Of a stretch of 64,000 bases of DNA, positions 34,905 to 55,130 are shown piece by piece. The DNA comes from Salvelinus alpinus (lineage: Eukaryota; Chordata; Actinopteri; Salmoniformes; Salmonidae). The number at the start of each line of letters is the position of its first letter. Within the stretch, counting starts at the first letter, position 1. The stretch lies in the NCBI RefSeq assembly GCF_045679555.1, contig NC_092092.1, positions 20,754,469 to 20,818,468 on the forward strand, given 5' to 3'. The notes under the pieces were generated by a model. The model searched no databases and was not told the DNA's origin. It saw only the letters and a program-made list of their open reading frames with translations. The translations under genes and the position numbers were made by a program.

Positions 34905-34913
34905 GGACCTTGA
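34905..34913 (-). promoter_or_regulatory. lhcgr: Candidate NR5A (SF-1) half-site upstream of lhcgr
   Basis: On the minus strand TCAAGGTCC differs from the SF-1 consensus TCAAGGTCA at the last base. It lies about 700 bp upstream of the start codon. Such sites are frequent by chance. Confidence 0.25.
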
Positions 34914-35187
34914 AAGAGGATCAAATGGGGAATGAAATGGAGTGGAATTTTGGAAATGTCATAGTTTTTATTGCAGTTCTTTTAAGTTCCACCCACCCCA
35001 CCCCTCCCTTTGCCATATGGCCTGTATCACAGGGTCAAATCTATTTGGGTTCCATGTATTGTCATTGGTTGCACTAATTGCATTTTTTGTCTACATTACC
35101 TGGCTCAAACATTCATGACATTACCCTGAAGAAGGCACAGTGATGCCAAAGCGTTGGTGTTTTACCCAATAAATTACTGGGAGTGTA

Positions 35188-36717
<1,530 letters not shown>

Positions 36718-36721
36718 ATAG

Positions 36722-37348
36722 AGTGTGTGACTCTATTTATTTTAGAGCTTACAGTTTATTCGCCTGTAGTCAGCACCCCTACACTAAATCATTTTCTCTG
36801 GGTGTGCGCCAGCTCATGCTTTTTATTGGGTTCCATATAGAACAATTTTTTTTGTAAGAGTGTGGATGGACACTACATTTCCCATTCCTCAGTCAGGAGA
36901 GATTAACTTCAATTTATATTGTAACATTCCAGGAACCTTAAAGTATGTTTTGTACTTACAACTTTGCCTTGGAACAGACGCCAGATAAAATACAGTTTCA
37001 GGAAGCACCTTAATTTGGGTCCCAATGTCCTTATCAGGGGCCATATATTAACAAGCATCTCAGAGTAGGAGTGCAGATCTTGGATCAGCCCCCCCTGTCC
37101 ATGTAATCGTATTGCTTGTGATCCAAGGCAAAACTGATCCTAGATCCGCACACTGCAACGCTTTGGCTGCATTTACACAGGCAGCCCAATTCTGATAGTT
37201 TTTCCACTAATTGGTCTTTTGACCAATTAGTGGAACTTCTATCTAGAACGACCCACTAGGCCTACATATTTTACAAAAAATAAAAATAAAAAACATTTTC
37301 ACAAAAAACAACCCCCTGTTGTTCTCTCTCTCTCTGACCACTGGGCTA
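36722..37348. other. Intergenic DNA, minor repeats only
   Basis: No gene is recognised. About 37050-37150 (CAGATCTTGGATCAGCCCCC) looks like a dispersed repeat. Confidence 0.4.
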
Positions 37349-37608
37349 TTAAAGGAAAACTCCACCCAAAAATGTTCTTTTTGTATTTGTTTCATTAGTC
37401 CTTTGTTGACATAGTCCCTAAATGTTTTTCTTGTCAGAACTCAAGTTTTCCATATACTGTATGTAACTTTCAAAATACAGAAATCGTCCCCATATGATGA
37501 AAAATGCATCATATGGGGACGATTTCTGTATTTTGAAAGTTCATACAGTATCTTGAAAAGTTGAGTTCTGACAAGCAAAACATTTTGGGACTATGTTTTT
37601 CCTTTAAG
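37349..37608. mobile_element. Large fold-back (palindromic) MITE-like element
   Basis: Outer ends TTAAAGGAAAA and TTTTTCCTTTAA are inverted. From about 37434 to 37576 the two arms (GTCAGAACTCAAGTTTTC... and ...GAAAAGTTGAGTTCTGAC) pair almost perfectly around a short centre at GATGAAAAATGCATC. It is non-coding. Confidence 0.85.
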
Positions 37609-38589
37609 ACCACACTCACGTTATGGCTGTCACACAGATCTCACTGCACTGTTAACATTTTACTACAGAGTGATGTGTTCTTGCTGTCAGGTGTCTCAAC
37701 TTTGTATTACATGTCATTTTTCACGAGGCCATTTTGATGTAGTGAACTACTTATTCATAGTAACTTTAGTTAAACAAACAATATTTATCTTAAGGCTAGC
37801 TTTAGTGTAGCTCAACTGCTTCCAGTGTGAAATAATTGTATAGCTTGGTACACTATATTTTCATCATAGCTTCCCCAACACTGTGCATTATATAGGGAAT
37901 AGAGTGGCATTTGGGACACCACATCATCATTAGCATCTAAATCAGACTCTGTAAGAGCCAGCAACTATTATAATCAGGCTTCAGGCAAGAGAAGGGTTGG
38001 GGTGTTGGGTCTAATAAAAAAAACAGCAGATAAAAATCGTAGCATTTCTAAATTCCACCCAAGCAATTTCATTTCCGTTTGATTATCTTCCAAGGTCACT
38101 CTGACCTTCAGTTCTCGCTACATTTCTAAGTGCATACTAACGGGAATAAACAGGACACAGAACATATTGTTCTTATCTTGAAATGCTGTATATCTGTCTC
38201 GTGCAATATTGTAGCAGAAACAAAGAATTGACGGACCGTCTATGATATCAAAATTATAATTTTCACCACATTCTAAGGATATACGGTGTTTGTTTACAAT
38301 AACATTGTTTACAAACAAATTAGTAAAACACGTTTTTATGTTGGCTTTTGGTGGAGTAGTACAGCCGTTGAGCTAAACTCCTGAGGCACTCCTGAGGCAC
38401 TTAAGTTATGTTCTTCAAGAATCAATGGGTGTATATAATTAATTTTAAAGTATATATATATTTAATCGCAGATTGACTATTTAATAGTGCTAATTGTATA
38501 ATCCCAAATGAAAATAGTTTCTGACAGTCCCAAGCAAACAATCCATCATGTCTCTGTGCTTGCACTGACCTCTGCTGGTTGAGAGGTGG

Positions 38590-39360
38590 TATTGCCGCAG
38601 AGACTAATCTGTTTATCCTTGTCTTGGTTGCTGGAGAGGAGTTTGGGTATCTGGACCTCCAGCTAAACCTACATTTACATATTAAGTCTTCTGACAGGTA
38701 ACTTTCTAGCTCCACCCACAATTTCCGGACTCTATAGCGTTCCCAGAAAGCATGGATTATTGAATCATTATTAGTTTTACACTTCAGACATGACTGCCAT
38801 TGTGCTGTATTTTGTCTCTTGTATAATTCATTATATACAGTAGTTTATACTGGATTAAGTGTACATTTTCGTTAACTGTAATTTCGTTAGTTATGCTCCA
38901 ACTTTCCCTCCATCTTGTGCCAACATGAGTTATTTTTAAGTCTAAGTTCCAATAGTTTATATTTTTTTCTAGGAGAATGTCAGTTGGATAGGCTCTCTGC
39001 AAGGTTTTGTATATCTTCCCTATCATGTGAACATCCTTATCTGACTCAAATAAGATGCCCTCAAGGTTGCTCTGATGTCCAACAGATTTCTAATCGAAAT
39101 TGTGTGATATGTACCTTTAAAATTGCATATATTTGAAACTATCTACTTTGGTGAGTCCAAAATTACTTTTGAATTCTCTCATGGAAACAAATGCATTTCA
39201 TGTTACCAAGTCATTTATGGTTTCTTATGCCTTTAGTTTTCCATGTGGACCAGTTTATCAGTGAATTCTGAAAAGCTATCCAAGGATTATTCCACAAGGT
39301 TGTGTTTTAAGGGAGTGATATTGGTTCTTGTAGAGTAAGTTTCATTTTCTTCCATATTGT
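38590..39360 (-). pseudogene. L1-like LINE ORF2, C-terminal remnant
   Basis: On the minus strand, frames in pieces read TLWNNPWIAFQNSLINW, then KIYKTLQRAYPTDILLEKNI, DLKITHVGTRWRESW and HLIQYKLLYIMNYTRDKIQH. These have the look of the C-terminal part of L1-type ORF2, past the reverse transcriptase. Stops and frameshifts are frequent. It is an old copy. Confidence 0.65.
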
Positions 39361-39608
39361 TATAGTGTTCTTAACTATGAAATTGTTCATGTTCTTAGCT
39401 TTATCCTTTGAAAAGGAGGTACTGAGCTGGGCCGGCAGGGCTTCCACCACAGTATTTCGCTCCTTCTTCCATTTCAGTAGGTCCTGTTCCTTCTCACTGA
39501 GCTGGGCCGTCAGGGTTTCCACCAGGGTATCTCGCTCCTTCTTCCATTTCAGTAGGTCCTGTTCTTTCTCACTGAGCTGGGCCTACAGGGTTTCCACCAG
39601 GGTTACAC
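39307..39608 (-). pseudogene. Coiled-coil coding repeat, 25-residue units
   Basis: Two full 75-bp units and part of a third encode tandem LSEKEQDLLKWKKERDTLVE then TLTAQ on the minus strand. They are continuous in frame with SFSKDKAKNMNNFIVKNTIT. The pattern is strongly charged and helix-forming. No start codon or upstream domain was found. It may be part of the adjacent L1-like element's first ORF or a fragment of a coiled-coil host gene. The protein is not recognised. Confidence 0.55.
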
Positions 39609-40437
39609 ACAGAGGGGCTTCTTTAGACACTGTAGAGGGTAAAGCAGCTCTTATCTAAGGGTCATTTGTACAGGAAGTTATTTTACCAATTCGGTTTGCT
39701 GTTTGATGTGTGGCTCGGGGTCATCTGCAAACTTTCTCATCTCCTGGTTCCTCTTGTACTCTGCCTTGGATATTATCCATATGCCCACATCTCTATGATT
39801 TATTATGATCTCTGCTTCAACACAGATCTTCCTTTGTCTGTTTTTAAAACCACAATCCTGAATTCGTCAGCCAAACAGCAGCCCCTTCACTTGATTTGCT
39901 ATAAAGCTGAGGGATGGGGCTGGAGAAAGCCAAGGTAAACTGGTCCAATCTTAAATTCAGAGAAATTATGAATGCAAGGACCACCCATAATATTTTGACG
40001 CTATAGGCTACACTGTTTGTTTACAGAGACTCAAATAACAAAAACATTTACAATGGATCACAAAATAAGTATTTGAAAATATCAGATTGGTTTATTGACT
40101 TAAACAAACAATAAATAACAAGCATAATATACAGATTAACTTTACAATAAATACAAAACTCAGTGAGGTCTCTTGACGCTTTGAATTCTAGTCTCTTCTA
40201 AAAAATAAAAATAAATATCACTCAAATGATTTCCTATTTAAAACATTCTCTAAACCAACAACAACTTTCCATTCCAGCTCACTACTATCACTTCTGTCTG
40301 TGTGTTTAGACTGAAACAGGTGAATGTAACCAGAAACTAGTTTTGGTTAAAACAATTTTTTTGTTAAAACTCTTTTGAGCATACAGTTGTACTGTAAGTT
40401 TTCCAGTAACATATCACCTTGTAAAATCCCACAGTAT

Positions 40438-41690
40438 CATGCCATTGCATTTGTCTTGCTCTTGCTGCTGGTGATTCTCTGATCCACCTCTACGCAGACG
40501 ACACCATTCTGTATACATCTGGCCCTTCTCTGGACACTGTGCTAACAAACCTCCAAACGAGCTTCAATGCCATACAACACTCCTTCCGAGGCCTCCAACT
40601 GCTTTTAAATGCAAGTAAAACTAAGTGCATGCTCTTCAACCGATTGCTGCAAGCAGCCTCCCGCCTGACTAGCATCACTACTCTGGACAGTTCTGACTTA
40701 GAATATGTGGACAATTACAAATACCTAGGTGTCTGGTAAGACTGTAAACTCTCCTTCCAGACTCACATTAAGCATCTACAATCCAAAATTAAATCTAGAA
40801 TCGGCTTCCTATTTCGCAACAAAGCCTCCTTCACTCATGCTGCCAAACATACCCTCGTAAAACTGACTATCCTACCAATCCTTGACTTCGGCGATGTCAT
40901 TTACAAAATAGCCTCCAACACTCTACTCAGCAAACGGGATGTAGTCTATCACAGTACCATCCGTTTTGTCACCAAAGCCCCATATACTGCCCACCACTGC
41001 GACCTGTATGCTCTCGTTGGCTGGCCCTCACTACATATTCGTCGCCAAACCCACTGGCTCCAGATCATCTATAAGTCTATGCTAGGTAAAGCCCCGCCTT
41101 TTCTAAGCTCACTGGTCACCATAGCAACACCCACCCGTAGCATGCGCTCCAGCAGGTATATTTCACTGGTCATCCCCAAAGCCAACACTTCCTTTGGCCG
41201 CCTTTCCTTCCAGTTCTCTGCTGCCAATGACTGGAACGAATTGCAAAAATCCCTGAAGCTGGAGTCTTATATCTCCCTCTTTAACTTTAAGCATCAGCTG
41301 TCAGAGCAGCTTATTGATCACTGTACCTGTACACAGTCAATCTGTAAATCTGTAACTACCTCATCCCCATATTGTTACTTATCCTCTTGCTCTTTTGCAC
41401 CCCAGTATCTCTACTTGCACATCATCATCACTCCAGTGTTAATGCTAAATTGTAATTATTTTGCCTCTATAGCCTATTTATTGCCTTACCTCCCCACTCT
41501 TCTACATTTGCACACACTGTACATAGATTTTTCTATTGTGTTATTGACTGTACGTTTGTTTATGTGTAACTCTGTGTTGTTGTTTTTGCTTTGCTTTATC
41601 TTCGCCAGGTCGCAGTTGTAAATGAGAACTTGTTCTCAACTGCCCTACCTGGTTAAATAAAGGTGAAAAAAATATATATAATAAAAACCA
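40438..41690 (+). mobile_element. Non-LTR retrotransposon 3' half, just downstream of ankrd1
   Basis: Shares sequence at high similarity with 60900-61735 and 63173-63600. It encodes the end of a reverse transcriptase ([20 protein letters not shown]), with stops, and has the tail TTCTCAACTGCCCTACCTGG then TTAAATAAAGG. It begins abruptly at the reverse-transcriptase catalytic region, a 5' truncation. It lies 200 bp beyond the ankrd1 stop codon, antisense to that gene. Confidence 0.88.
40539..41390 (+). pseudogene. Reverse transcriptase C-terminal fragment
   Basis: [31 protein letters not shown] followed by TAA at 40737, FRNKASFTHAAKHTLVK, and from 41079 GKAPPFLSSLVTIATPTRSM through SAANDWNELQKSLKLE. 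Typical C-terminal region of a CR1/L2/Jockey-group element. It is broken by stops. Confidence 0.85.
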
Positions 41691-41888
41691 ACAATCACAT
41701 AAATCTCCCCAGAATCTCAATAGCCAACTTCAACACAACATCAAAATGCATGGAAGCTACAGCCCTAACATTGGCCAGCAATATCGTCATTCAACAATTC
41801 TATCAGTATCAGTTATCAATGACAATCTGAATAAATGGATGGATTTCAATAGCCATAGATCTCCCCAAGACCTTGAGAAGTCATTGTT

Positions 41889-46612
<4,724 letters not shown>

Positions 46613-46710
46613 GTCTAGTCTGTCTGTGTGATAAAAAGTATTCCAGTGTCTCAACTCCCGAAGTGGCCAGTGTCAATTCTGTTCTGAGTGAGCATGAGAT
46701 CCATCATCTC

Positions 46711-46717
46711 TTATATA
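46711..46717 (-). promoter_or_regulatory. ankrd1: TATA box of ankrd1
   Basis: TATATAA on the minus strand, 99-105 bp upstream of the ATG. This would place the start of transcription at about 46680-46690 and give a 5' UTR of roughly 70-80 nt. It fits the TATA-containing promoters of inducible muscle genes. Confidence 0.75.
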
Positions 46718-49160
46718 GCCTACGAGTTTGGGATTGGGAACTCAAAAAAAACAGAAATGAGGTCATGTTTCCCGCTATTCACCCTTTACCATCTCGCGCA
46801 GCCCCAGCCAAGGTGTCTCATCAGTGGTCACGCCTGGCATGCGTCCGTGGTATGCGCTGATGTCACCATTGCTGGCTTGTAAAAATGTAATTCCTAAACC
46901 ACTAGACACCTTCAATCATTTGCACTCTCCACATAGATAAGGTGACATCGCAGAATGCCTGCCTAATGGCTAGTCAGTCAGAGCAGATTTATTGCGCGGA
47001 CGGTGACAAAACTGCTCAACTATGCGCTTCCGTTCGTGATACCCACTCGCACTTGCCATAAACAGCTGACTGACACATGCAGCTTGAGTTCGACACGCAC
47101 AAGGTCATACGGTAAAAAGGTACATGATGAGAGGTCCTTACCGCATATATGCTGCTATTTAAAGACAACAACGAAAAGTGCCACAAAAAAATATATAATT
47201 GAACTTACAATTTGTTATTTGGACGAGGCTACTATATAATATGCCTAATATATGCATGGTTCTTTCAGGGGGATGTTTAACACTTCACATAATTCTGTAT
47301 ATAGACTTACTAGCAAGTAATATTAATAATAACAATAATAGGTATAATCAATAGCAGTGCAGTCATAAGGTCACTATTTGGCATGAACCAATATAACAAT
47401 TTCGCAATTTCAAATTGTGTTATAACTGTTTTATAAAGATAAACTATGTAGACTATGTAGCTTAATTCATGCAAAATGTTACCAAAAAAGTAAATTCCAT
47501 AGTAGGCCTGTCAGTTATGCATTTTTTGAATCACTCATGTCAAAGTATATGTTCATAACTACAGAGTAACACATTAAAACATTATTGCTGGTAAACTATT
47601 TTGAATGGTGCCCCTATAAATGTTGGTCTGTTATGACAAGCATGTGGAGGCATGTGCATGGTCAGCAGCTGCCTTTTTTAGAGAACACAGCTTGAACTGT
47701 AGGCTAGATCTGACATTCAGACATCCATTTAGTAGGCTACCAACATCACTCATTTTACCTGTCCTTAAAAGGCCACAGAAGAGGCTGGATGTGTGTGTGT
47801 CACAGGTTAAGTCTAGTAGTATCAGTACCACAAACATGATCATGAAAATTATTATGCTGCTGACACAAAGAAAATGATTGTATTGTACTGTATTAATTGC
47901 CTTTCAAACTATTGGTATGACCAAGACAACCTCTTTTGTTTCATCACCCTTGTCTTTGTGCCCTATCTACAAGGTACAGTGAGTTTCAATGGATGACCAC
48001 TGAGCAGCTGTAGTTGTTTGCACCATGTCCTTTGTACTTGATAAGACTCTGCTCCAGTAGCCTGCAGGTCACAGTGTCAAGTCCTGAGGGGTATAGGAGT
48101 ATTTCTGAATTAAAAATAGGCTTGTGTGAGATTCCTGTTCTTGAAATATATCTTGTTGATTCTAAAAATAGCAGTGTAAATCCTGCAGCTGTATTTATCA
48201 GTTTTTATGATAAGGTGCAGTTGGACATTGTATTGTCGTTAGTATATTATTGTATCATATTTCTGTGAGCATTGATGCCATGCTTACGCAAGTTCAGTAT
48301 CTAGTTTTGGCAACTATCATGAATTCAGAGTTGTCAACTAACATGAATTCAAAGTCAAATCAAGAACAAATTCAACCATGCCATTGGATTTAGTTTAAAA
48401 GTTAGCTGAAAAACAGAAAATCAACAAAATTCCTTGAAGTTGATGACTTTTCGCAAATCCAATCAGTTTTTCCATTGATTCAACATAGATTTTTAAATTT
48501 TTATTGAAATGACGTGGAAACAACATTGATTCAACCAGTTTGTATGGTATAATAATGATGACAAAACTCTTCCGTGGTCGCACATTGAGATTTGTGGTTG
48601 CAAGTATGATTTACAAATGTGTTACTTAATTATGCAAGCTTGTATCATGACGTGTGAAATTTTTTACAACAGTCACAAACTTGTAACTTGACATTTGAAT
48701 ACATTCAATAAGATTTGCAAGCATCATTTTTTTACAGAATTATTACAACTCCATTTACGACAATTAATATTCTGCTGTGAATATAAAATACACTTGGAGA
48801 TTTTTTTATCTGTGCATGCTCAAAAATCTGTCACTATTGTCACGTTGGATTCGTAAGCTTGTAGAAAGTATTGTAAATTTGTAGAAAGAGATTTGCAAGT
48901 AAAAACACTGGTTTGAGCAGCTTTGATGGCAGGACCTTTTGATCAGCCAAAACCACAGCCGCTATTGCTTCAGCCATTGGCTGGATTGTTCCATCAATCA
49001 AATCTCAGGAAGTAGCTTGAAGAGGAGAAGTAATTTCTACAAAGTAACTTTATTAACGTTACTCGGCCTGAAGAACTAGAATAAAACTATCTACTTGAAG
49101 GAAATCATCTATTTTATATGTGTACATCGATTTTTTGGGGGTGAAATGGCATGACAGTAG
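46718..49160. other. Upstream region of ankrd1, no gene seen
   Basis: No coding exon is recognised in 2.4 kb of mostly AT-rich DNA. Muscle enhancer elements may be present, but none stood out by eye. Confidence 0.4.
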
Positions 49161-49278
49161 TTTGTTTAAAGCTGTAACTTGTTGGGCGACGCAGCCAAAT
49201 TCACATAGAAATATGATTTACAGATCTGTCATTGAAAGCAAGTCTAAGAAGCGGTAGATCTGTTCTATGTGCGCCGTT
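49161..49278 (+). repeat. Dispersed repeat, left part
   Basis: AACTTGTTGGGCGACGCAGC through AGCGGTAGATCTGTTCTATG. Its continuation (TTTCTATGCTTCCTGTTCTT, AAACTGAAATTAGGCAAACT) is at 51444-51630, on the other side of the LTR. Confidence 0.65.
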
Positions 49279-49460
49279 TGTGAGGTTCTGAGTTATGCAC
49301 TATTACCCAATACTATATCACATGTGATTGAATATTAGCAACTGTTGGCCTGGGCGCCTGGGTGTCTGTGTGTGTGTGCTGGAAGTAACAGTTAGCCCCA
49401 GATAAGTGTGCTGGGAAGCTGTGGTTAGCCTTGAGCGAGAACAGTGTGCTTTTGTATATA

Positions 49461-51065
<1,605 letters not shown>

Positions 51066-51443
51066 TAGGTGCAAATAGCTCAGACAATGTTGCAGAGCTG
51101 TCTGACCTCAGCCTCTGGGGTGAGGGACACCAAAAAGCGCAAAGAGGCTAGGACTAGCCTGAGCGCCAGCGATAGGCTGGGTGAGTCTAAACCACGCCCA
51201 GTCTCTACTCTGTGACAGGCCGGCTCGGAAGCAGGAACTACCTCTTGTCAGAGTATATTATAATATCTTTGTCAGGAACAAGTCAGTTCTCTGTCTTATC
51301 CTGCGTGATGATACATTGAACCCGTATATACGAAAATTGCATTTACCATTTATTACTTAGTTAATAAAAAATACATAGCATACAATTGGTGACTCATCGT
51401 CATACTTATCCTTATACCAGATTGAATTGACGCAACCCTAACA

Positions 51444-51640
51444 CGTTTCTATGCTTCCTGTTCTTAAGTTTCGTTTTTGCGTCGGAATAGATATTTCACA
51501 GCGGTTTGATTGGTACAATGATTCTCTACATTGCTTGTTTTGTCACATAAACTGAAATTAGGCAAACTATTATAATTTTTGCAACCAGGAAATGGTGGAG
51601 CGATTTCTACATATTGCCCATTTAACATGTGAAGTATAAT
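51444..51640 (+). repeat. Dispersed repeat, right part
   Basis: Continuation of 49161-49278 after removal of the LTR. It contains ATTTCACAGCGGTTTGATTG and AACCAGGAAATGGTGGAGCG. Confidence 0.6.
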
Positions 51641-52787
51641 CACAGATATTTCACCTATGTATAAATGTGAAGCATCCGGTTGGCGTTTCCTTACTACCAA
51701 ATATGGTGATGAGAGGAAGCTCAGTAGCCGGCAGTGAGAGAAGAGATGGATTTTGGTCAACATTCTGCAACTTTTCTCATGGTTGAAACATTTGATGTCC
51801 ATACAGTTTTCTGTTTCCAAAACTAGAATCTGTAACAAACAGAATGGACTGCATTTTGTAGACTTTACCCTTTGCCAAAGTTGCGTTGTTTAGAAGGAGT
51901 GCGAGGATGAATTTAGTTATTGCATACATGCACGTCACGGAGTAGGCGTTCCCTAATGGGAAATGCGCAAATAAATGCTAGAACATGCCAATAGGATCTC
52001 ACTAACTTGTGCTTGGCTCTGCCACCTCCTTGCTTGTTCTGCCGATTATGCTTAATTTGCTTCCATTGGAAATGACAGGCTCTGGTCTATCTTGGGTTAG
52101 TTATACAAATCTTTGATATAATGGTACATTTCATTTGAAATTGACAGCAGCTCATGTCAGCTAGCTAGCTGGGTTCTGACATTCATCCTAGCTTTACTAT
52201 CAACTGGCTGGCTTCATCAGGCAGCTTTAGATGTGAGTAGAAAGCACATATATTTGCTAGTTAAACATCTGGTTGATAACATGTAGCTAGCTGTCAACAT
52301 GTAACTTAGCTAGCGAACGTTAGCTAAATTGAAACTGCTGGGGGGGGGAAACAGTAGCTAATAATGCTATGTTACTACAAAAGAAAAACAATATATTTTA
52401 AAGAATTGTTACTGACTTTTGAACACTTTTTGTCAAACTACTTCGCTCCACTGCCTGTTTATTGAATAAATAGGCTGTATTGGTATAATTTAGCTGAATA
52501 GGTTATACACATATACATGCATGCTTAATTAGCCTAGTTAGCCAAATGACTGCCTGACTAGGCTTATTGGTATTCATGTTTTTGTTGTTATTGCATTTCA
52601 GCTGGACAGGGAGTAAGATTATTAGAAAGCAGAATGCTGCCAGACAACCACAGGACCATAGAGGTATAACAGTCAGTGCTTGTATTTTATGTAACCACTC
52701 ATTTATACAAACTGCTACAGACACAAGAACTGACTTAATTTGTCCTATTCTTCAGGCTTGTCTGTGAAATATATTTTAGTTGGCAAC
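51641..52787. other. Intergenic DNA, nothing recognised
   Basis: AT-rich, with GCTAGCTAGCT-type short repeats at 52150-52330. No exon or element was identified. Confidence 0.4.
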
Positions 52788-54025
52788 CAGTATTCAGACC
52801 CCTTGACTTTTTCCACACTTTGTTACATTACAGGCTTATCCTAAAATGAACTAAATAAATACAAATCCTCATCAATCTACACATAATACCCCATAATGAC
52901 AAAGTGAAAACAGGTTTCTGCAGCATTGAATGTCCCCAATAACACAGTGGCCTCCATCATTCTTAAATGGAAGAACTTTGGAACCACCAAGACTCTTCCT
53001 AGAGCTGGCCGCCTGGCCAAACTGAGAAAAACGGGGAGAAGGGTCTTGGTCAGGGAGGTAACCAAGAACCCAATGGTCACTTTGACAAAGCTCCAGAGTT
53101 CGTCTGTGGAGATGGGAAAACCTTCCAGAAAGACAACCATCTATGCAGCACTCCACCAATCAGGCCTTAAGGGTAGAGTAGCCAGACGGAAGCCACTCCT
53201 CAGTAAAAAACCCATGACAGCCTGCTTGGAGTTCGCCAAAAGGCACCTAAAGACTCTCAGACCATGAGAAACAAGATTCTCTGGTCTGATGAAACCAAGA
53301 TTGAACTCTTTGGCCTGAATGCCAAGTGGCACATCTGGAGGAAACCTGGCACCATCCCTATGGTGAAGCATGGTGGTGTCAGCATCATGTTGTGGGGATG
53401 TTTTTCAGCAGCAGGGACTGGGAGACTAGTCAGGATTGAGGGATAGATGAACGGAGCAAAGTACAGAGAGATACAGAGCACTCAGGACCTCAGACTGGGG
53501 TGAAGGTTCACCTTCCAACAGGACAATTACCCTAAGCACACAGCCAAGACAACACAGGAGTGGCTTCGAGACAAGTCTCTGAATGTCCTTGAGTGGCCCA
53601 ACCAGAGCCCGGACTTCAACCCGATCTAACATCTCTGGAGACCTGAAAATAGCTGTGCAGCGATGCTCCCCATCCAAGCTGACAGAGCTTGAGAGGATCT
53701 GCAGAGAGAAATGGGAGAAACTCCCCAAATATAGGTGTGCCAAGCTTGTAGCGTCATACCCAAGAAGACTCGAGGCTGTAATCACTGCCAAACGTGCTTC
53801 ATCAAAGTACTGCGTAAAGGGTCTGAATACTTATGCAAATGTGCTATTTCCGTTTTATTTTAAATAGATTTGCAAACATTTCTAAACCTGTTTTAGCCTT
53901 GTCATTATGGGGTATTATGTGTATATTGATGAGGGAAAAAACTATTTAATCAATTTCAGAATAAGGATGTAACGTAACAAAATGTGGAAAAAGTCAAGGG
54001 GTCTGAATAATTTCCGAATGCACTG
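52788..54025 (+). mobile_element. Tc1-like transposon, sixth family, 5' end lost
   Basis: The right end GGGGTCTGAATAATTTCCGA then ATGCACTG precedes TA (54026-54027). The left side begins within the terminal repeat (AGTATTCAGACCCCTTGACT), and a segment before the transposase is deleted. Same family as 35188-36717. Confidence 0.88.
52926..53860 (+). pseudogene. Tc1-like transposase, frameshifted
   Basis: NNTVASIILKWKNFGTTKTL starts within the DNA-binding region. Then [40 protein letters not shown] (first Asp) and [40 protein letters not shown] changes the DNDP block to DNYP, so the second acidic motif is altered nearby. The SPDFNPI-like region at 53610 ends in a TAA. Inactive. Confidence 0.9.
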
Positions 54026-54027
54026 TA

Positions 54028-55130
54028 CATTAATAAAAATGTATTCACCCTGGACATGACACTTGCATTGATTTTAGACCTTTAGGAGTCATAAGCACCA
54101 AGTGCTGTCTTGTTGGAGAAAGTCTGCATGTTGTATGATGTTTAAGTTACCAAAGTAGTTAGTAAAAAATGTTTAGAACAGACTATTAAAAATGTACTGT
54201 TTTGTAACAACTTGAACATGAGTAGTTTATACCAAACTTTATTGAGTTTGGTGATCATCCCCCAAATTTGGCCATTGAAAGCCTTGATATTTGCTGATAA
54301 CTGACAACAGAGTGGCAGGTTCTTTTGATGTGCTGCTCTCAACTTCCATGGCCCAGCAGACTCACCTGGGGAGAGGGGGATTGACAGGTTTGTTTGTCTG
54401 GGAGACTTTTAGAGGGAGGAGATAGGATGACTTTTGGAGTGAGTACAGTAAATCCAATCCAACCAGTGGCCCTGGATAATATGCTATATGTCATCACACA
54501 GACAGACTGCCATTGTGATGGAGATTTGCATAGTGCATAAAGTATATTACCGCCAGCGGCGTTTACTTCTCTGCTCTGGAGAGATCACATGTAGTTGGTC
54601 AGAAGGCTCTGGAGGTCCTTGGAATATTTTCTCTGTGCCACCTGTAAAGAGATGGATAGAGGTACTGAATGCAATTGACAGAGAGAGCAAGAGAGTTAAC
54701 ATTTACATTGTTGATTATTACATGAGGACAAATGGTAAAAGACACAGCATCCCAATGGCTTTCAAAGGGAGGAGTGTGTTGGGGGAGAGGGTTGTGCTGT
54801 CCTGTCTGTCAGAAAAGTTGCAAAGACTATCCTTCAACCAATTAAAAATGTAAAACAGTGTTTTCCCCGAGCAAACAGGTGTGTTGGACATCCGTTTCAT
54901 GCCTTTGTGATTGAAGGCAACCTTAGTCAGTGGTTCAAGTTGTATCTTCATGTCTGTAACTTCGCTCTCACTCTCCCTAAGCCCTCAACCTTGACCTCCC
55001 GTTGGCCCAGGGCCTCCTGCCAAACCATCTAATGATTCTCTTTGACAGGGAGTTACTCCAGGAGTAGATATGTTAATGGTGCATAGGGCTTATTCACTCC
55101 TCATGTAAGTGGATGATTATATATATATTT
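54028..55130. other. Intergenic DNA, nothing recognised
   Basis: A 121-codon open frame at 54488-54853 shows no domain, repeat or splice context and is not called a gene. Confidence 0.4.

Noticed and set aside
46663..46882. Short open frames upstream of ankrd1 on the plus strand
   Set aside because: They overlap the ankrd1 promoter/5' UTR in antisense and lack any supporting feature.
54488..54853. 121-codon open frame as a gene
   Set aside because: No domain, homology I recognise, splice context or repeat pattern; length is within chance expectation.
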